Assembly (NCBI GenBank): GCA_003219095.1
Contig: QHPM01000187.1
Coordinates: 1-5,392, forward strand
DNA length: 5,392 nucleotides
Direction of reading: 5' to 3'
DNA from: Verrucomicrobiota bacterium
GTDB lineage: Bacteria > Verrucomicrobiota > Verrucomicrobiia > Chthoniobacterales > UBA10450
Shown piece by piece: positions 4,419-5,392 of the stretch. The notes beneath the pieces were generated by a model. That model did no database searches. It saw nothing but the letters and a program-made list of their open reading frames with translations, and had not been told where the DNA came from. Within the stretch, counting starts at the first letter, position 1. Each line of letters begins with the position of its first letter. The translations under genes and the position numbers were made by a program.

Positions 4419-4637
4419 TTACTTGTGGCGATATGTAATTCGCCCCTTCGATAAATCGTAGGGCGAAATCTCTAGCATAACTTTGTCTCCTGGCAAGATG
4501 CGAATGAAGTGCAGCCGCATTTTTCCCGAAATATGAGCCATGACGGGGTGGCCATTGGGTAGCTCCACCCGGAACATCGTGTTCGGCAGGAGCTCGACCA
4601 CCCTGCCTTCTACTTCAATTGCGTCTTTCCGCGCCAT
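4419..4637 (-). CDS. infA: Translation initiation factor IF-1
   Basis: This 72-aa protein has the usual IF-1 length and is a single OB fold that binds the ribosomal A site during initiation. Visible family motifs are [19 protein letters not shown] (1-19), [20 protein letters not shown] (22-41), and [19 protein letters not shown] followed by SKGRITYR (44-71). The start codon lies inside the end of map, overlapping it by 28 nt in another frame, which suggests translational coupling. A GAGGAG element is present but about 14-19 nt upstream of the ATG, further than usual. A start further in would remove the conserved MAR-x-D start of the family, so this ATG is firm. Confidence 0.98.
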   Translation of the reverse strand: MARKDAIEVEGRVVELLPNTMFRVELPNGHPVMAHISGKMRLHFIRILPGDKVMLEISPYDLSKGRITYRHK

Positions 4638-5386
4638 GTCAGAATTTCCGGCTCCTCATTTGTAATTAAAACCGTGTGCTCAAAATGCGCCGATGGCATT
4701 CCGTCGGCGGTGCAAGCCGTCCAGCCGTCATCGAGTAATCTGACGGCGCCGGTTCCTAAATTAATCATCGGCTCAATAGCCAGTGTCATCCCGGCCTTGA
4801 GCCGCGGCCCGCTGCCACGTTTTCCGTAATTGGGAATCTGTGGTTCTTCGTGGAGTTTTCGTCCCACGCCGTGGCCGACAAACTCGCGCACGACATTGAG
4901 CTGGTTGCGCGTGGCCTCCTCCTCGATTTCCGCGCTGATGTCGCCCAGCCGCCGGCCTTGATAGGCCATGCCAATAGCGCGTTCCAGTGCCCGCTCCGTC
5001 ACGCGCAACAGACGTTCGGTGCGCTCGTCGATAATTCCTACCGGCACAGTTGTCGCGGTATCGCCGATCCAGCCTTCGCGGATGACTCCGATATCGAGTT
5101 TCACGATATCGCCGTACTGAATTCGCCGCTGACTCGCAATACCGTGAATAACTTCGTCATTTAACGAAATACAGATGTTCCCCGGATAAACGCGATGACC
5201 GATCCGATATCCGAGAAAGGCGCTTTTCACTCCCGCTTCGTCCATCATCTCGGCAGCGACTTCGTCCACCTCTTTTGTCGTGATTCCCGGCCGAATGATG
5301 GCGACAACGCGATCGAGGATATCGCTGGCGACACGGCAAGCCAGCCGCATTTTTTCTGCCTCCTTTGCGTTCTTGATCGGAATCAT
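4610..5386 (-). CDS. map: Type I methionine aminopeptidase
   Basis: This cytosolic metalloenzyme removes the initiator Met from nascent proteins when the second residue is small. The 258-aa product matches the bacterial type Ia length, with no N-terminal zinc-finger extension. All metal and catalytic residues are visible: H81 in NDEVIHGI, D98 in VKLDIGV, D109 in GDTATT, H172 in [14 protein letters not shown] (which also gives H179), E205 in MTLAIEPM, and E236 in FEHTVLIT. The spacing agrees with the E. coli enzyme. The start [20 protein letters not shown] is the canonical pita-bread N-terminus, so the gene is complete; only 6 nt lie upstream in the window. It is the first visible gene of the operon and overlaps infA. 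In many bacteria secY and adk lie just upstream, outside this window. Confidence 0.98.
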   Translation of the reverse strand: MIPIKNAKEAEKMRLACRVASDILDRVVAIIRPGITTKEVDEVAAEMMDEAGVKSAFLGYRIGHRVYPGNICISLNDEVIHGIASQRRIQYGDIVKLDIGVIREGWIGDTATTVPVGIIDERTERLLRVTERALERAIGMAYQGRRLGDISAEIEEEATRNQLNVVREFVGHGVGRKLHEEPQIPNYGKRGSGPRLKAGMTLAIEPMINLGTGAVRLLDDGWTACTADGMPSAHFEHTVLITNEEPEILTWRGKTQLK

Positions 5387-5392
5387 TTCGAT

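Overview
The window looks like chromosomal DNA from a member of the Verrucomicrobiota, probably a soil lineage near Spartobacteria/Chthoniobacterales. That placement is inference. It rests on the style of the accessory proteins (a DUF2934 protein with a basic tail, a beta-barrel protein ending in Phe, a very small charged orphan), on the long Ala/Pro/Lys/Glu-rich N-terminal extension of ribosomal protein S11, and on spacers filled with short palindromes and octamer repeats. No tRNA, rRNA, CRISPR array or transposase was seen.

The right half (about 2411-5386) is the distal part of a ribosomal protein operon, read right to left on the minus strand: map, infA, rpmJ, rpsM, rpsK, rpsD. rpmJ (37 codons) is intact. 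map and infA overlap by 28 nt, and rpsM and rpsK share one base (TAATG). The rpmJ-rpsM and rpsK-rpsD spacers are long and carry degenerate copies of an 8-bp repeat, ATTACTCC/GGAGTAAT. rpoA and rplQ, which usually follow rpsD, are absent. A beta-barrel gene lies there instead.

The left half is an accessory region. At the left edge a minus-strand gene for a small membrane protein of the phage-holin-like family (Phage_holin_4_2 type) runs off the window. Divergent from it is a DUF2934 protein on the plus strand. That gene converges, with a 1-nt gap, on a minus-strand stand-alone response-regulator receiver. Next come a 59-aa plus-strand orphan, a cluster of three palindromes (1290-1372), a featureless stretch, and a minus-strand outer-membrane beta-barrel gene broken by one frameshift near 1793-1796.

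The operon genes act together in translation: initiation factor, small-subunit and large-subunit proteins, and N-terminal Met removal from nascent chains. The left-hand genes have no evident functional link to them or to each other. I found no convincing new multi-gene system. The most interesting signals are the octamer repeats in the ribosomal operon spacers with a possible long-range RNA stem, the interspersed hairpins, the extended S11, the missing rpoA, and the frameshifted barrel gene.
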